A stretch of DNA of 64,000 nt from Mycobacterium heckeshornense (GTDB lineage: Bacteria > Actinomycetota > Actinomycetes > Mycobacteriales > Mycobacteriaceae), in the NCBI RefSeq assembly GCF_016592155.1, contig NZ_AP024237.1:2294001-2358000 (forward strand), read 5' to 3'. The notes under the pieces are model-generated. The model saw only the letters and a list, made by a program, of their open reading frames with translations. It did no database searches and had not been told where the DNA came from. Shown here in pieces: positions 17,240-27,545 of the stretch (positions within the stretch are counted from its first letter, which is position 1; each line of letters begins with the position of its first letter). The position numbers and the translations under genes were made by a program.

Positions 17240-18502
17240 ATGCCGGCTCCGAATCTGCCTCCCGGGTTTGACTTCACCGACCCCGACATCTACGCCAAGC
17301 GGCTACCGGTCGAAGAGCTGGCCGAGATGCGTCGCGTGGCGCCGATCTGGTGGAACGAGCAGCCCCTGGGCAAAGGCGGGTTCGACGACGGCGGCTTCTG
17401 GGTGGTCACCAAGCACAAGGACGTGAAGGAGATCTCGCTGCGCAGCGACGTCTTCTCCAGCCTGAAAAAAACCGCGTTGCCGCGGTACAAGGACGGCACG
17501 GTCGGTGAACAGGTCGAGCGCGGCAAGTTCGTTCTGCTCAACATGGACGCGCCCCAGCACACCCGGTTGCGCAAGATCATCTCGCGGGCCTTTACACCCC
17601 GGGCTGTGGAGCGCCTGCGCGAGGATCTGAACGGGCGTGCCCAGCGCATCGTCAAGGCGGCGGCAGCGCAGGGCTCCGGCGATTTCGTCGAGCAGGTCTC
17701 CTGCGAGTTGCCGCTGCAAGCCATCGCCGGGCTGATGGGTGTGCCGCAGGAGGACCGCAAGAAGCTGTTCCACTGGTCGAATCAAATGGTCGGCGACATG
17801 GATCCCGAATTCGCCGACAACGACGCCATCACGGCCTCGGCCGAACTGATCATGTACGGGATGCAGATGGCGGCGGAGAAGGCCAAAAACCCCGGCGACG
17901 ACCTTGTCACCACATTGATCCAGGCCGACGTCGACGGTCACAAGCTCTCCGAGGACGAGTTCGGGTTTTTCGTCATCCTGCTGGCCGTTGCCGGCAACGA
18001 GACCACCCGCAACTCGATCACCCAGGGCATGATGGCGTTCACCGAGTTCCCGGATCAGTGGGAGCTATTCAAGAAGAAGCGTCCCACTACCGCGGCCGAC
18101 GAGATCGTGCGGTGGGCGACCCCGGTCACGTCGTTTCAGCGCACCGCGCTAGAAGACTACGAGCTTTCTGGCGTGCACATCAAAAAGGGCCAGCGCGTGG
18201 TCATGTTCTACCGCTCGGCCAACTTTGACGAGGACGTATTCGACGACCCGTTCACCTTCAACATTCTGCGAGACCCTAACCCGCACCTAGGTTTTGGTGG
18301 CACCGGTGCACACTACTGCATCGGCGCTAATTTGGCGCGCATGACCATAGACCTGATGTTCAATGCGATCGCCGACCACATGCCGGATCTGAAGCCGATT
18401 TCCCGGCCGGAGCGGCTGCGGTCGGGATGGCTGAACGGCATCAAGCACTGGCAGGTCGACTACACCGGTGGCTCCGGGGCGAAATGCCCGGTGACGCACT
18501 AG
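17240..18502 (+). CDS. CYP125-family cytochrome P450 (sterol 26/27-monooxygenase type)
   Basis: The product is 420 residues and resembles M. tuberculosis CYP125 (Rv3545c) closely through most of its length, for example NLPPGFDFTDPDIYA, FVEQVSCELPLQAIAGL, FHWSNQM and GWLNGIKHWQVDYTG. Canonical P450 features are AGNETTRN for the oxygen-binding I helix, EIVR for the ExxR pair, and FGGTGAHYCIG for the haem-cysteine loop. CYP125 oxidises the cholesterol side chain at C26/27. This copy is not beside the known cholesterol cluster, so it may be a paralogue acting on a related sterol. GGAGG precedes the ATG, and the alcohol dehydrogenase starts 10 bases after the stop, so they probably form an operon. 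Confidence 0.92.
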   Translation: MPAPNLPPGFDFTDPDIYAKRLPVEELAEMRRVAPIWWNEQPLGKGGFDDGGFWVVTKHKDVKEISLRSDVFSSLKKTALPRYKDGTVGEQVERGKFVLLNMDAPQHTRLRKIISRAFTPRAVERLREDLNGRAQRIVKAAAAQGSGDFVEQVSCELPLQAIAGLMGVPQEDRKKLFHWSNQMVGDMDPEFADNDAITASAELIMYGMQMAAEKAKNPGDDLVTTLIQADVDGHKLSEDEFGFFVILLAVAGNETTRNSITQGMMAFTEFPDQWELFKKKRPTTAADEIVRWATPVTSFQRTALEDYELSGVHIKKGQRVVMFYRSANFDEDVFDDPFTFNILRDPNPHLGFGGTGAHYCIGANLARMTIDLMFNAIADHMPDLKPISRPERLRSGWLNGIKHWQVDYTGGSGAKCPVTH

Positions 18503-18512
18503 GTGCGAGCAG

Positions 18513-19526
18513 ATGCCCACTCATCGAGCTGTCCAGATACGTTCTCCCGGTGGGCCTTTGAAGCTGGTTGATGCCGACACGATTTCACCCGGTCCCAGCG
18601 AGGTGCGACTCGACGTAGCAGCATGCGGGATCTGCGGCACCGACCGGGCTTTCGTACATGACGGCTTCCCGGACATCACCTGGCCGCTCACCCCCGGGCA
18701 CGAGATCGCGGGCACGATCGCCGAAGTCGGTGCGGGCGTGGATGACTTCGTGGTCGGCGACCGGGTTGCAGTGGGGTGGTTCGGGGGTAACTGCGGCCAT
18801 TGCATCCCATGCCGCAAAGGCATTTTCATCCATTGCGAAAACCTGAAGGTGCCCAGCTGGCAATATCCGGGTGGCTACGCGGAATCGGTGACCGTGCCGG
18901 CCAGTGCGCTGTCCCGCATCCCGCCGGAGCTGTCCTTCGCCGAAGCCGCCCCGATGGGCTGCGCCGGTGTTACCACCTACAACGCGTTGCGCCACACGAA
19001 GGCGGTGGCGGGCGACCGTGTCGCCGTGCTCGGCGTCGGCGGTCTGGGACACCTCGGGGTGCAGTTCAGCCGGGCGATGGGCTTCGAGACGGTCGCGATC
19101 GCCCGCGGCGCCGGCAAAGCTGACGACGCGCGCCGGCTCGGCGCCCACCACTACATCGACTCCACGAAAAACGATGTGGCCGAGGCGCTGCGGGCCCTCG
19201 GCGGTGTAGCCGTTGTGCTTGCCACCGCTGGAAATTCAGCGGCGATGGCCGCAACGGTGGGTGGGCTGCTCCCCCGCGGTGAACTCGTCGCCATCGGCGT
19301 CACGACCGAACCTCTGCCGATCAGCCCGGTGCAGCTGATCAATCCCGGCGTCAGCATCACTGGCCACCCCTCCGGCACGGCGCGTGATGTCGAAGAAGCC
19401 ATGAGTTTCGCTGTGTTGTCGGGGGTGCGGGCCTGGATTGAGGAACGCCCTCTTTCAGAAGCTGGTGACGCGTACGCCGCCGTGGAGCAGGGACGGCCGC
19501 GCTACCGCATCGTGCTCACCATGTGA
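18513..19526 (+). CDS. zinc-dependent alcohol dehydrogenase
   Basis: This 337-residue medium-chain dehydrogenase has the catalytic zinc Cys in CGICGTDRAF, the GHEIAGTI motif, and the structural-zinc-type loop GNCGHCIPCRKGIFIHC. The NAD(P)-binding GVGGLGHLGVQ segment follows near residue 175. It begins 10 bases after the CYP125-family gene and its stop overlaps the YceI gene by 4 bases. A dehydrogenase after a side-chain hydroxylase suggests oxidation of the alcohol made by the P450. That step is inferred, not shown. Confidence 0.9.
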   Translation: MPTHRAVQIRSPGGPLKLVDADTISPGPSEVRLDVAACGICGTDRAFVHDGFPDITWPLTPGHEIAGTIAEVGAGVDDFVVGDRVAVGWFGGNCGHCIPCRKGIFIHCENLKVPSWQYPGGYAESVTVPASALSRIPPELSFAEAAPMGCAGVTTYNALRHTKAVAGDRVAVLGVGGLGHLGVQFSRAMGFETVAIARGAGKADDARRLGAHHYIDSTKNDVAEALRALGGVAVVLATAGNSAAMAATVGGLLPRGELVAIGVTTEPLPISPVQLINPGVSITGHPSGTARDVEEAMSFAVLSGVRAWIEERPLSEAGDAYAAVEQGRPRYRIVLTM

Positions 19527-20095
19527 GAGTCCAATACAGTCGGTCCGTGGGCGACGCGCGCTGGACTCTGAATGCATCCGATGGCGAGCTCTTGGTGCGC
19601 ACCGGCGTCACCGGCAGGGCCGCGAAAATGGGTCACCGTCTCACCATCGCGATGAAGCGGTGGACGGCGACTGTCCAGTGGGCCGGTGACGAACCCGTCA
19701 GCGCCGAGCTGGTCGTCGACGTGGACTCCTTTGAGGTGCTTCGGGGAGACGGCGGCGTCAAGGGCTTGTCCGGGCCGGAGAAGACGTTGGTGCGGTCCAA
19801 CGCGCTGCGGTTGCTGGACGCGGGGCGATTTCGCGAAATCCGTTTTGCCGCCCACACCATCGACAAGACCAACGGCGGATACCGGCTCAGCGGCACACTG
19901 GAGCTTCACGGAAAGACGCAAGCTTGCCGAATCGATTTGCGCACAGACGATCTCGGCGACGTTTGGCGAATGGCCGGCCAGGCCACGGTCCGCCAATCCG
20001 ACTTCGGCATCAAGCCGTACTCGATGCTGATGGGCGCGGTCAAGGTCGCCGACGAGGTGAGCGTGTCATTCACCGCGCAGCGGATGAAGGAATAG
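19523..20095 (+). CDS. YceI-family protein
   Basis: The product is up to 190 residues of the YceI lipocalin-like beta-barrel family, which binds polyisoprenoid or other lipid ligands. It shows the family's alternating beta pattern with LVVDVDSFEVLRGDGG, IRFAAHTIDK, YRLSGTLELHGKTQ and DFGIKPYSMLMGAVKVADEVSV. No signal peptide is visible. The start overlaps the ADH stop (GTGA at 19523); another GTG at 19547 is possible. Operon position between ADH and an LLM oxidoreductase suggests it handles a lipid substrate of these enzymes. Confidence 0.85.
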   Translation: MRVQYSRSVGDARWTLNASDGELLVRTGVTGRAAKMGHRLTIAMKRWTATVQWAGDEPVSAELVVDVDSFEVLRGDGGVKGLSGPEKTLVRSNALRLLDAGRFREIRFAAHTIDKTNGGYRLSGTLELHGKTQACRIDLRTDDLGDVWRMAGQATVRQSDFGIKPYSMLMGAVKVADEVSVSFTAQRMKE

Positions 20096-20103
20096 GAGGC
20101 ACC

Positions 20104-20976
20104 GTGCGAATCGGAGTGGTCTTTCCCCAAACCGAGATCGGCCCTGATCCCGGTGCGATCCGCGCGTACGCCGAACATGTCGAAAACCTGGGGTTCAGCC
20201 ACCTGCTCGCATATGACCATGTCGTCGGTGCGGATCCGAAAATCCACGTCGGCTGGAACGGGCCCTACGACCTGCACAGCACGTTCCACGAGCCGCTGGT
20301 GACGTTCGGCTACCTCGCCGCGGTCACCACCTCGCTGGAGTTGGTCACCGGCATCGTGATCCTGCCGCAGCGGCAGACGGTTTTGGTGGCCAAGCAGGCT
20401 GCCGAGGTCGACCTGCTCAGCGGCGGGCGGCTGCGCCTCGGGGTGGGATTGGGCTGGAATGCCGTGGAGTATGAGGCGCTTGGCGAAGAATTCTCAACCC
20501 GGGGCCGGCGCTGCGAGGAACAGGTGGATCTGATGCGCCGGCTGTGGACCGAAGAGACCGTAACCTACCGGGGCAGATGGCACCGTGTCACCGGGGCGGG
20601 CTTAGCGCCGTTGCCGCTTCAGCGGCCAATCCCGGTGTGGTTCGGGGCATCCTCGCCGCGCGCCTACCGCCGCGCGGGCCGGCTCGCTGACGGTTGGTTT
20701 CCCATGGTCGGGCCCGGGCCGCAGCTCGACGAGGCATTGCGGGTGCTGCGCCAAGCCGCGATCGAGGCGGGCCGGGACCCCGCAGCCATCGCGATGGAGG
20801 GCCGAGTCTCCTGGCGGGGAAAACCCGAAGAACTCGTCGACGACGTGCGCCGCTGGGTCGCCGCGGGCGCCACCCATGTCTCGATCAACACCATGAACGC
20901 GGGCTTGCCCTCGCTCGACGATCACCTCGCCGCGCTGGCCATCGCCGCGGACGCCACGAAGACAGCGTTGACATAA
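20104..20976 (+). CDS. LLM-class F420-dependent-type oxidoreductase
   Basis: The product is a 290-residue luciferase-like TIM barrel. It opens MRIGVVFPQTEIGPDPGAI, has GFSHLLAYDHV near residue 35, then LELVTGIVILPQRQTVLVAKQAAEVDLLSGGRLRLGVGLGWN broken over two strands, and GRLADGWFPM later. These mark it as an F420-type member. I chose GTG 20104 because GGAGG precedes it by 5 bases, 8 bases after the YceI stop. It closes the P450-ADH-YceI-LLM gene run, which I read as an operon. Confidence 0.88.
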   Translation: MRIGVVFPQTEIGPDPGAIRAYAEHVENLGFSHLLAYDHVVGADPKIHVGWNGPYDLHSTFHEPLVTFGYLAAVTTSLELVTGIVILPQRQTVLVAKQAAEVDLLSGGRLRLGVGLGWNAVEYEALGEEFSTRGRRCEEQVDLMRRLWTEETVTYRGRWHRVTGAGLAPLPLQRPIPVWFGASSPRAYRRAGRLADGWFPMVGPGPQLDEALRVLRQAAIEAGRDPAAIAMEGRVSWRGKPEELVDDVRRWVAAGATHVSINTMNAGLPSLDDHLAALAIAADATKTALT

Positions 20977-21090
20977 ATGGCGTCGCGACCACTCTAGTGG
21001 GAGCAAAACGCTGGATTCCGCGAGGCGAAGACGCCAGAATCAGGGGACTCATCGATTCGGGCAGAAGCGTATTCCAAGGAGCCGCCAATC

Positions 21091-21786
21091 ATGCCGCCTG
21101 AAACCGCCGATTATCCCGTCCGCGTGCGAGGTGACCTCGACCCCGCGCTGTCACGCTGGCAGTGGCTGGTCAAATGGATTCTCGCCATTCCCCATTACAT
21201 TGTGCTGATCTTGCTGCATATCGCCGCCGTGGTCGTCGCCGTGATCGCATTCTTCGCAATCCTGATAACCGGAAGGTACCCGCGAGCGCTGTTCGACTTC
21301 AGCGTCGGTGTATTGCGATGGCGGTGGCGTGTCGCGTTCTACGCCCTCACGGTGTTGGGCACCGACAAATACCCTCCGTTTAGCCTGCGGACGAAGCCGG
21401 ACTACCCCGCTGACGTGGAGATCGACTACCCGGAGCGATTGAGCCGAGGATTGGTGTTGATCAAATGGTGGCTGTTGGCCTTGCCGCAGTATGTAATCCT
21501 GCTGGCTTTTTTCACTCCCGGCTGGCGGTTCGTCAGGGTAGAGCCGAACGAATGGATGGGTTATCTGCTACCCTCTCTGGCCTCGATCCTGTTGCTGTTC
21601 GCGGTGATAGCGCTGCTGTTTACCGGGCGGTATCCGACGGGCCTGTACGACTTCGTACTCGGTATCAACCGCTGGGCCCTCCGCGTGCGGGCATACAGCG
21701 GGTTGTTGCGCGACGAGTATCCGCCGTTTCGCCTGGATTTGGGGCCGCGTGAACTGCAGCGCGCGGGAGCACCGGAAAGCACTTGA
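21091..21786 (+). CDS. DUF4389 membrane protein
   Basis: This 231-residue protein has two similar halves, each with a DUF4389-type signature: LSRWQWLVKWILAIPHYIVL and LSRGLVLIKWWLLALPQYVIL, followed by a membrane helix and then TGRYPRALFDF / TGRYPTGLYDF. About four transmembrane segments are visible. The function of DUF4389 proteins is unknown. CAAGGAG lies upstream of the ATG. It is the last gene in the run and may belong to the same block. Confidence 0.85.
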   Translation: MPPETADYPVRVRGDLDPALSRWQWLVKWILAIPHYIVLILLHIAAVVVAVIAFFAILITGRYPRALFDFSVGVLRWRWRVAFYALTVLGTDKYPPFSLRTKPDYPADVEIDYPERLSRGLVLIKWWLLALPQYVILLAFFTPGWRFVRVEPNEWMGYLLPSLASILLLFAVIALLFTGRYPTGLYDFVLGINRWALRVRAYSGLLRDEYPPFRLDLGPRELQRAGAPEST

Positions 21787-22123
21787 GCCACTTAACTATT
21801 GATTCCGCGGCGCAGGCTGCCCAGCGCTGAAACGTTGCTTGCCCGGCAGCAGGCCAGTCTGATAACAAGGCCTCGGCATCCCGGTGCGTCGCAGATGCGG
21901 CGTGGGCTTTGGCGGCTACCATGGGTCGATCGCAGGTTCGTCGGGGGCTCGTCGGTGAGTTGCCATCTGCGATAGCACGACGTTGTTGATGGGGCCTCGC
22001 TGATGGCACCTCTGTGGTCGGCAGATCTATCTCGCGGATCATCGTCGCAAGTGACTCAATCCTTCGTTATTGCGCCGGGCCTGACACCACCGCGCGGTCG
22101 GGTCACCTGCACCGGGGGCGGTC
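21787..22123. other. intergenic gap of 337 bases, no gene seen
   Basis: Frames here give only low-quality overlapping translations with no family resemblance. I see no strong hairpin or repeat. It separates the DUF4389 gene from the FadD-type gene on the same strand and may hold the latter's promoter. Confidence 0.5.
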
Positions 22124-23758
22124 GTGAGCAGATTTAGCGACACCATGTACGGCAACGCTCTTAGCAGCCGTAACGGGATGACGACCGGTGAACCCTGCGC
22201 CCCCGTGCGGCATAGCTGGGGCCAGGTGCATCAGCGTGCCCGCCGCGTGGCCGGCGGCCTGGCGGGCGCCGGCGTGGGTCACGGCGATGCTGTCGCGGTG
22301 CTTGCCGGTGCGCCCGTCGAGATCGCGCCGACCGCGCAAGGCCTTTGGATGCGGGGCGCTAGCCTGACCATGCTGCACCAACCCACGCCGCGCACCGATC
22401 TGCGGTTGTGGGCGATTGAGACCGCGTCGGTAATCAAAGTTGTTGAGGCGCGGGCCGTCATCATTTCCGACCCCTTCATGGCGGCCGCTCCACTGCTCGC
22501 CGACCTCGGGATGCAGGTCCTAACCGTCGATCAACTGCTCGCCGCCGACCCGATCGACCCCGTGGATACCGGCGAGGACGATGCGGCGCTGCTGCAGCTG
22601 ACGTCGGGTTGCACCGGCTCACCCAAAGCGGTCCGGATCACCCACCGCAACGTGGTATCCAACGCCGAGGCGATGTTCGCCGGCGCCGATTACGAGCTTG
22701 CCACCGACGTCATTGTCAGCTGGTTACCACTTTTCCACGACATGGGTCTGACCGGATTCCTCACGGTACCAATGTATTTCGGTGCCGAGCTGGTCAAGAT
22801 CACTCCCACCGATTTTCTTCGCGACACGTTGCTGTGGGCCAGGCTGATCGACAAGTACCAAGGCACGATGACCGCCGCCCCGAATTTCGCCTACTCGCTG
22901 TTCGCCAAGCGGCTGCGCAAACAGGCGAAGCCGGGTGAGTTCGATCTGTCGAGCCTGCGGTGGGCATTGTCGGGTGCCGAGCAAGTCGAACCCGCCGACG
23001 TCGAAGATCTCTGCGAGGCCGGTGCCTCGTTCGGGCTCAGGCCCGAGGCGATCGTGCCGGCCTACGGCATGGCGGAAACGACGGTCGCGGTCTCGTTTTC
23101 AGAGTGCGGGAGCGGGCTGGTCGTCGACGAGGTCGACGCCGACCTGCTCGCGGTGCTTCGCCACGCCGTTCCGGCCAGGAAAGGCAAGACCCGTCGGCTG
23201 GCCTGCCTGGGTCCTGCACTGCAGGGTATGGAGGTCCGCATCGTCGACGAGGACGCCAATGTGTTGCCCGGTCGCGGTATCGGTGTGATTCAGGTGCGTG
23301 GCGAGTCGGTCACGTCCGGCTACGTCACGCGGGGCGGATTCGTTTCGGCGCAGGATGAGCACGGCTGGTATGACACCGGCGACTTGGGTTATCTCACCGA
23401 GAACGGGCACATCGTGGTGTGCGGGCGGGTCAAGGACGTCATCATCATGGCCGGCCGCAATATCTACCCCAGCGACATCGAGCGGGCGGCGGGTCGCGTG
23501 GATGGGGTTCGGCCCGGCTGCGCGGCGGCGGTGCGCCTGCATGCGGGACACCGGCGGGAGACCTTCGCGGTGGTGATCGAGTCCAACGCCTACCAGGATT
23601 CGGCCGAGGTGCGACGGATGGAACACGAGGTCGCCCACGAGGTGGTCGCCGAGGTTGATGTTCGGCCGCGGAAGGTGGTCGTGGTCGCTCCCGGCACCCT
23701 CCCCAAGACGCCCTCGGGCAAGCTGCGCCGCACGCACGCGCTCTCGCTGATCGGCTGA
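22124..23758 (+). CDS. FadD-family acyl-AMP ligase (FAAL-like)
   Basis: The product is a 544-residue adenylate-forming enzyme. It shows the phosphate-binding loop in variant form [18 protein letters not shown] (usually TSGSTG), [15 protein letters not shown] typical of fatty-acyl-AMP ligases, [17 protein letters not shown] and [20 protein letters not shown], and the catalytic lysine motif [10 protein letters not shown] at the end. It would activate a fatty acid as acyl-AMP for transfer to CoA or an acyl carrier protein. No polyketide synthase lies beside it, so the partner is unknown. Confidence 0.87.
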   Translation: MSRFSDTMYGNALSSRNGMTTGEPCAPVRHSWGQVHQRARRVAGGLAGAGVGHGDAVAVLAGAPVEIAPTAQGLWMRGASLTMLHQPTPRTDLRLWAIETASVIKVVEARAVIISDPFMAAAPLLADLGMQVLTVDQLLAADPIDPVDTGEDDAALLQLTSGCTGSPKAVRITHRNVVSNAEAMFAGADYELATDVIVSWLPLFHDMGLTGFLTVPMYFGAELVKITPTDFLRDTLLWARLIDKYQGTMTAAPNFAYSLFAKRLRKQAKPGEFDLSSLRWALSGAEQVEPADVEDLCEAGASFGLRPEAIVPAYGMAETTVAVSFSECGSGLVVDEVDADLLAVLRHAVPARKGKTRRLACLGPALQGMEVRIVDEDANVLPGRGIGVIQVRGESVTSGYVTRGGFVSAQDEHGWYDTGDLGYLTENGHIVVCGRVKDVIIMAGRNIYPSDIERAAGRVDGVRPGCAAAVRLHAGHRRETFAVVIESNAYQDSAEVRRMEHEVAHEVVAEVDVRPRKVVVVAPGTLPKTPSGKLRRTHALSLIG

Positions 23759-23773
23759 CCGGCCGCCGGCACC

Positions 23774-25009
23774 CTACGGCGGTGGTGTCGTCGCGTTCGC
23801 CGGCGGCGGTGGGGCCTGGGCCGGGGCGGCTTCTTCCGGCGCCGGGTCGCGGTGGCCGTGTATGCGCTCGAGCACTCGCGTCAAGAGCGGGTGGGGATTC
23901 GGGGGTGGAGCGGGTTGTTCGGGCGGCGGCGCGACCGGCGGGACGGGTGGTTGGGGCACATCTGCCGGAGGGCTGGCCGGTACCGGTTCGGGACGGCTTT
24001 GCGGCTCGGCGCTGGGCGGTGGGACCGCCGGCTCGGGCGATTGCTGCGCCGCCGCAGTCGGCGGTGCCTCGACAACGGGCGTCACCGCGCGGGCGGGTGG
24101 TGGAGTCGGTGCCTGCGCGACCGGCGGCCTCGCCGAACTATGGGCCACCCGGGCGGCCGGTCGTGGTTCCTTGTTGGGTATCACCTGCAAACCGACGGCC
24201 AGGGATAGCGACCCCACGAAGGTAACCGCACCGACAACCAGCGCGCTCAACGCCCCGGCGTACGACGGTGGTCGAGAACGCGGCCGCTGCCACGGATCGT
24301 CGGGCGGGGCCGCGGTCACTTGTGCGGCGGTGAACTCGGTGCTCTGAGCCGATGCCAGTGCAGCACCCCGAGCACGAGCCAAGTGCGCGGCATTTTGGGT
24401 GAAAACCGGTACAGGCAAAGCCTTTTCGAGTTGCGAAGAGATCAAGTCCAGCTCGGAATCCGAAGCGACGACGACGACCCCACGTGGCCGCCACCTGCTG
24501 CCATCGAACATGGCAGTGAGCCAACGAGTTAGCCGATCGGCGCCGCCTCGCAGCTGTTTGACGGCTGTGCGGGTGCTCCCGCCTGAGACGTCGACCATCA
24601 CGACGGTGGTGGAATCGTCGTCCATGACACAGACAGCGGTCTTGTCATAACCAATGACGGGTACCAGTCCTCGCGCCAAGGTTTCCGCGGCTTGCAACGA
24701 CCTCACTGGCACGACATTGTCAAATCCGGCGCTGGTCAGTGACTCCAACAGCAGCGCGGCCTCGGCCGCCGCGTCGTCGTTCCACGTGACGCCAATAACG
24801 TGCAGCCGCCTCTCCAGCGTGGCCGCCAGTTCCTGTGCCCGAAACACCGCGGCTGCCACCTGTTCTGCGGTATCGGTAGCCCGCATCCCGCCGCCTGTGT
24901 GCACCGCGAAATCGCCGTGCTCAAGGATGGTGCCGTCTGCATCGTGGCCGTCGACCAGGACCCACCCGACGATGGTCGACGTCATCGACAGCCCAAGTAC
25001 CGTGTCCAA
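23774..25009 (-). CDS. DUF7159-like protein: actin-like N-terminal domain, one membrane helix, Pro-rich tail (Rv1887-like)
   Basis: This 411-residue protein begins MDTVLGLSMTSTIVGWVLVDG, typical of a mycobacteria-specific family with an N-terminal HSP70/actin-like domain (about residues 1-225, with VMDDDSTTVVMVDVSGGSTRT). One membrane helix follows near residue 255 (YAGALSALVVGAVTFVGSL), then about 120 residues rich in Pro, Ala and Glu. The start is a TTG at 25009. I infer the Pro-rich tail is outside the membrane. It sits beside fbpB in the Rv1887 position. The function is unknown. Confidence 0.78.
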   Translation of the reverse strand: MDTVLGLSMTSTIVGWVLVDGHDADGTILEHGDFAVHTGGGMRATDTAEQVAAAVFRAQELAATLERRLHVIGVTWNDDAAAEAALLLESLTSAGFDNVVPVRSLQAAETLARGLVPVIGYDKTAVCVMDDDSTTVVMVDVSGGSTRTAVKQLRGGADRLTRWLTAMFDGSRWRPRGVVVVASDSELDLISSQLEKALPVPVFTQNAAHLARARGAALASAQSTEFTAAQVTAAPPDDPWQRPRSRPPSYAGALSALVVGAVTFVGSLSLAVGLQVIPNKEPRPAARVAHSSARPPVAQAPTPPPARAVTPVVEAPPTAAAQQSPEPAVPPPSAEPQSRPEPVPASPPADVPQPPVPPVAPPPEQPAPPPNPHPLLTRVLERIHGHRDPAPEEAAPAQAPPPPANATTPPP

Positions 25010-26366
<1,357 letters not shown>

Positions 26367-26528
26367 CTGCCGCAGGTTCGGGACCGGCCTTGACGCCACT
26401 GCCGCCGAGGCCGCCTTCGGCTGAGCACAGCCCGTGGCGGAACCGCCCAATTTCCTTGCCTGCCTCCCCTTCCCGTAGCCGACCGGCGCGCGCACAATCG
26501 AATTACAGCAACGGAAAGGGAGTATGCG

Positions 26529-26762
26529 ATGAAGGCCCATGTTGGCGACTGGTTGGTCATCAAGGGTACGACAGTTGCACAGCCAGACCAGCGCGGGTTG
26601 ATCACCGAGGTGCGGTCAGCGGATGGGTCGCCGCCGTACGTGGTGCGGTGGCAGGGCACCAGCCAGGAGGCAACTGTCTTTCCCGGTCCGGACGCGCTCG
26701 TCCTCACCTCCACGGAATTGGAGCACGCCGACGAGCGGGCGCGGTCACGGGCAGCAAAATGA
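26529..26762 (+). CDS. DUF1918 protein
   Basis: This 77-residue protein, beginning MKAHVGDWLVIKGTTV, matches the small SH3-like DUF1918 family common in actinobacteria. It is a compact beta-barrel pattern with RRGLITEV-like (here QRGLITEVRSADG) and PPYVVRWQ. Its function is unknown; the family may bind nucleic acid, which is inference. AAAGGGAG precedes the ATG. Confidence 0.87.
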   Translation: MKAHVGDWLVIKGTTVAQPDQRGLITEVRSADGSPPYVVRWQGTSQEATVFPGPDALVLTSTELEHADERARSRAAK

Positions 26763-26790
26763 CGAGATAGCACGTCAGCTGACGCCGACG

Positions 26791-26822
26791 CCCCGATTCG
26801 GCGGTGAGCTGCCGAATCGGGG
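26791..26822. terminator. perfect 12-bp hairpin between convergent genes
   Basis: CCCCGATTCGGC (26791-26802) pairs perfectly with GCCGAATCGGGG (26811-26822) over an 8-base loop. It sits between the ends of DUF1918 and the minus-strand membrane protein, and so can serve as a bidirectional terminator. No U-tract follows. Confidence 0.75.
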
Positions 26823-26854
26823 CGAGGCCCGTTTGCGTCCGTCTGTGGCCCGGC

Positions 26855-27469
26855 CTACCGAACCTGACCGAATTGGTCGCTGATATCGGTCCAGGCGGTC
26901 ATATCATTGCGGTGATTACTCATATTTCGACATTGTCCGTAAAGGCGCGCAATTCCCAGATTCGGGTAATCGCTATCGCGGTAAATAATCGCCGTGACGC
27001 CGTCTTTGTATAGGGTTTTGCCGTACACCCGCGCGGTGGGTTCGAGGCCCTCATGCCAGCCATGCGCGGCCAGGGTCGCAGCGACGCTACGAAAGTATGT
27101 ATCGGCCCGCACTCCGGCGGGCACCGCGAACGTCATGTAGATCGCGCCCTGATACGGCGGGTCGTCGTGGTTCTTACACGACATCAGGATGTAGCCTGCG
27201 ACCGGCCTCGGCAGCCGCGCGAGCCCGACGATTTGTTTAGCCGGCTCGACGACTTCGGTTTTGCTCTGAGAGTCGCTGGCCGGATGGGCGGGGTGGTTGA
27301 GGGAGTTCGACGGTGAGGAATGGAGTCGGTCGATCGACACAAACAATCCACCGAACACCAGCGACATCACCAGCGCCGCCGCAACCAGGGCGCGAGCCCC
27401 CGGTGAACTCAACCAGTCAACCGGCCCGCCGTCGCCGATCGGACGGTTGACGCGTCGCACCAGGGTCAT
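26855..27469 (-). CDS. membrane-anchored hypothetical protein
   Basis: This 204-residue protein has one transmembrane helix near residues 26-46 (ARALVAAALVMSLVFGGLFV), then a low-complexity linker and an extracytoplasmic domain of about 130 residues. The domain carries VAGYILMSCKNHDDPPYQGAIYMTF and YGQCRNMSN, giving two cysteines that could pair. I do not recognise a named family, though similar single-helix proteins are common in mycobacteria. Its ATG is at 27469. It runs towards DUF1918 with a strong hairpin between them. Confidence 0.72.
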   Translation of the reverse strand: MTLVRRVNRPIGDGGPVDWLSSPGARALVAAALVMSLVFGGLFVSIDRLHSSPSNSLNHPAHPASDSQSKTEVVEPAKQIVGLARLPRPVAGYILMSCKNHDDPPYQGAIYMTFAVPAGVRADTYFRSVAATLAAHGWHEGLEPTARVYGKTLYKDGVTAIIYRDSDYPNLGIARLYGQCRNMSNHRNDMTAWTDISDQFGQVR

Positions 27470-27545
27470 CGCAGCGATCCGGCATCCTGTGAGAGGTCAC
27501 TGGCAACCAGGCTAGTCGCTGTCGAGCCAGGCCCGCGGCCCTGAG

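Noticed and set aside
21787..22042. A 125-codon minus-strand frame in the gap before the FadD-type gene
   Set aside because: It has no domain, no good start site and biased composition; the frame is likely to be open by chance in GC-rich DNA.
27030..27060. A GGTTCGAGGCCC stretch resembling a tRNA T-loop
   Set aside because: It lies in the coding sequence of the membrane protein and has no cloverleaf partners.
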